DNA of 5,632 nt, from positions 1-5,632 of the forward strand of contig JAKBQK010000038.1 in the NCBI GenBank assembly GCA_021835265.1, given 5' to 3'. Both the position numbers and the translations under genes were made by a program. The notes beneath the pieces were generated by a model that saw only the letters and a list, made by a program, of their open reading frames with translations, was not told the DNA's origin and ran no database searches. How positions within the stretch are numbered: position 1 is the first letter of the stretch; each line of letters opens with the position of its first letter. Positions 5,182 through 5,632 of this stretch are shown one piece after another. The DNA is from Thermoplasmata archaeon (GTDB lineage Archaea; Thermoplasmatota; Thermoplasmata; Thermoplasmatales; Thermoplasmataceae).

Positions 5182-5493
5182 TCAATCTGATTTATTCCTA
5201 TTCTTATCAAATTCCACTATCAATCCATTTGAAGTTATTTTCAACTGAACCTTGTCTTTTGCTTTGAGTTCAAAGAGTTCTACAATAGCTTGTGGAATGT
5301 TCACGTACAAACTTGTACCTGTTGACATGAGGTGTCTTTCCATTTTCATCTCCTTAACCAAATAATTATGACTTCTATTTAAATCTATATTTTCTTCCAG
5401 CCAATAAAATACGGGTTCTGCAAGCGATTCAACCTTCAAAAATAGTGGATGTGAGAAATGATTTTTCATTTCTGATTTATATAGGCACGCCAT
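5182..5493 (-). CDS. AbrB/MazE-type DNA-binding regulator (103 aa)
   Basis: The C-terminal 45 residues are a typical AbrB/SpoVT swapped-hairpin domain: a GTSLYVNIPQAIVELFELK core followed by a KDKVQLKI strand and GLIVEF, matching the family pattern of a basic strand, an IP turn, a short helix, a hydrophilic turn and a final strand. Such proteins dimerise and bind DNA as transcription regulators or as antitoxins. The N-terminal 55 residues are an extra segment (FLKVESLAEPVFYWLEENI, then basic LVKEMKMERH) not needed by the domain, perhaps for partner binding. ATG 5493 is chosen because GGGG lies ten bases upstream; TTG 5502 and internal ATGs near residue 50 (including the one before STGTSL) are alternatives. 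No toxin gene of the MazF or VapC type is beside it: the neighbours are the ATPase (36 bp downstream) and an unidentified gene (15 bp upstream). Regulation of the replicon is therefore more likely than toxin neutralisation. Confidence 0.75.
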   Translation of the reverse strand: MACLYKSEMKNHFSHPLFLKVESLAEPVFYWLEENIDLNRSHNYLVKEMKMERHLMSTGTSLYVNIPQAIVELFELKAKDKVQLKITSNGLIVEFDKNRNKSD

Positions 5494-5508
5494 TGTTAAC
5501 AAGCCCCT

Positions 5509-5632
5509 TTAAATTCCCCAAGAAGGATCACTAAGGAAGTCAACTGGATCTTCCTGCTTTATGAACTTTGAATTGGCGTTCTTGGACTCATCATAGATGT
5601 TCTGAAATTTGGTTGTCAAGCGTGGTGGTACG
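5509..5632 (-). CDS. 3' end of an unidentified gene, cut by the right edge
   Basis: On the minus strand 40 codons are open from the window edge to TAA at 5511-5509. They read VPPRLTTKFQNIYDESK and then NANSKFIKQEDPVDFL, ending SDPSWGI. The composition (mixed charged and aromatic residues with a short acidic tail) looks like real coding sequence. The stop is 15 bp before ATG 5493 of the AbrB-type gene, so the three minus-strand genes form one operon with this one first. An acidic, proline- and tryptophan-containing tail is common on DNA-replication and binding proteins that dock with partners. As the ATPase lacks a primase domain, a primase or initiator is one possibility, but nothing in these 40 residues shows it. 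Confidence 0.6.
   Translation of the reverse strand, partial: VPPRLTTKFQNIYDESKNANSKFIKQEDPVDFLSDPSWGI

Noticed and set aside
3850..5267. Several plus-strand open frames and one minus-strand frame across the ATPase and AbrB genes
   Set aside because: They lie inside or across the two well-supported minus-strand genes in other frames and have no protein-like features of their own.

Overview
The window looks like an accessory region of a low-GC archaeal genome, perhaps an integrated plasmid, virus or similar element. The archaeal assignment is an inference. It rests on TATA-like boxes near the expected distance from start codons, start codons without Shine-Dalgarno sites beside others that have them, an AbrB-type DNA-binding protein, and long AT-rich gene-free stretches. 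I considered Nitrososphaeria (Thaumarchaeota) and methanogens and cannot choose between them; a bacterial origin is not excluded.

Layout, left to right. At 1-83 is the start of a minus-strand gene that runs off the left edge. A stretch without a convincing gene (84-516) ends in a dyad overlapping a TATA-like box just before a small plus-strand gene (553-789, 78 aa, unknown). A 974-bp stretch (790-1763) has no long gene. It carries a terminator-like hairpin, three degenerate 25-bp direct repeats, and a dense array of six GATCATTAT motifs in both orientations, including a perfect 17-bp inverted repeat. Next on the plus strand come a 332-aa multi-pass membrane protein (1764-2762) and a 158-aa helical protein (2866-3342). 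Both start codons overlap the stop codon of a short upstream reading frame (ATGA and GTGA junctions).

An AT-rich gap between convergent genes (3343-3720) holds a second repeat family, GATTTTATR, three copies facing one way and three the other, plus a terminator-like hairpin. The right third is a compact minus-strand operon, in transcription order: the 3' end of an unidentified gene (5632-5509), an AbrB/MazE-type regulator (5493-5182), and a 474-aa P-loop ATPase with a C-terminal winged-helix-like region (5145-3721). The ATPase resembles the helicase part of primase-helicase proteins of phages and plasmids.

Working hypothesis: a helicase-like ATPase, a small DNA-binding regulator and two separate families of short oriented repeats in AT-rich DNA look like the replication or partition module of an extrachromosomal or integrated archaeal replicon. 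The repeats are plain in the sequence. The replication role is inferred and no classical Rep, Cdc6 or integrase gene is visible here.
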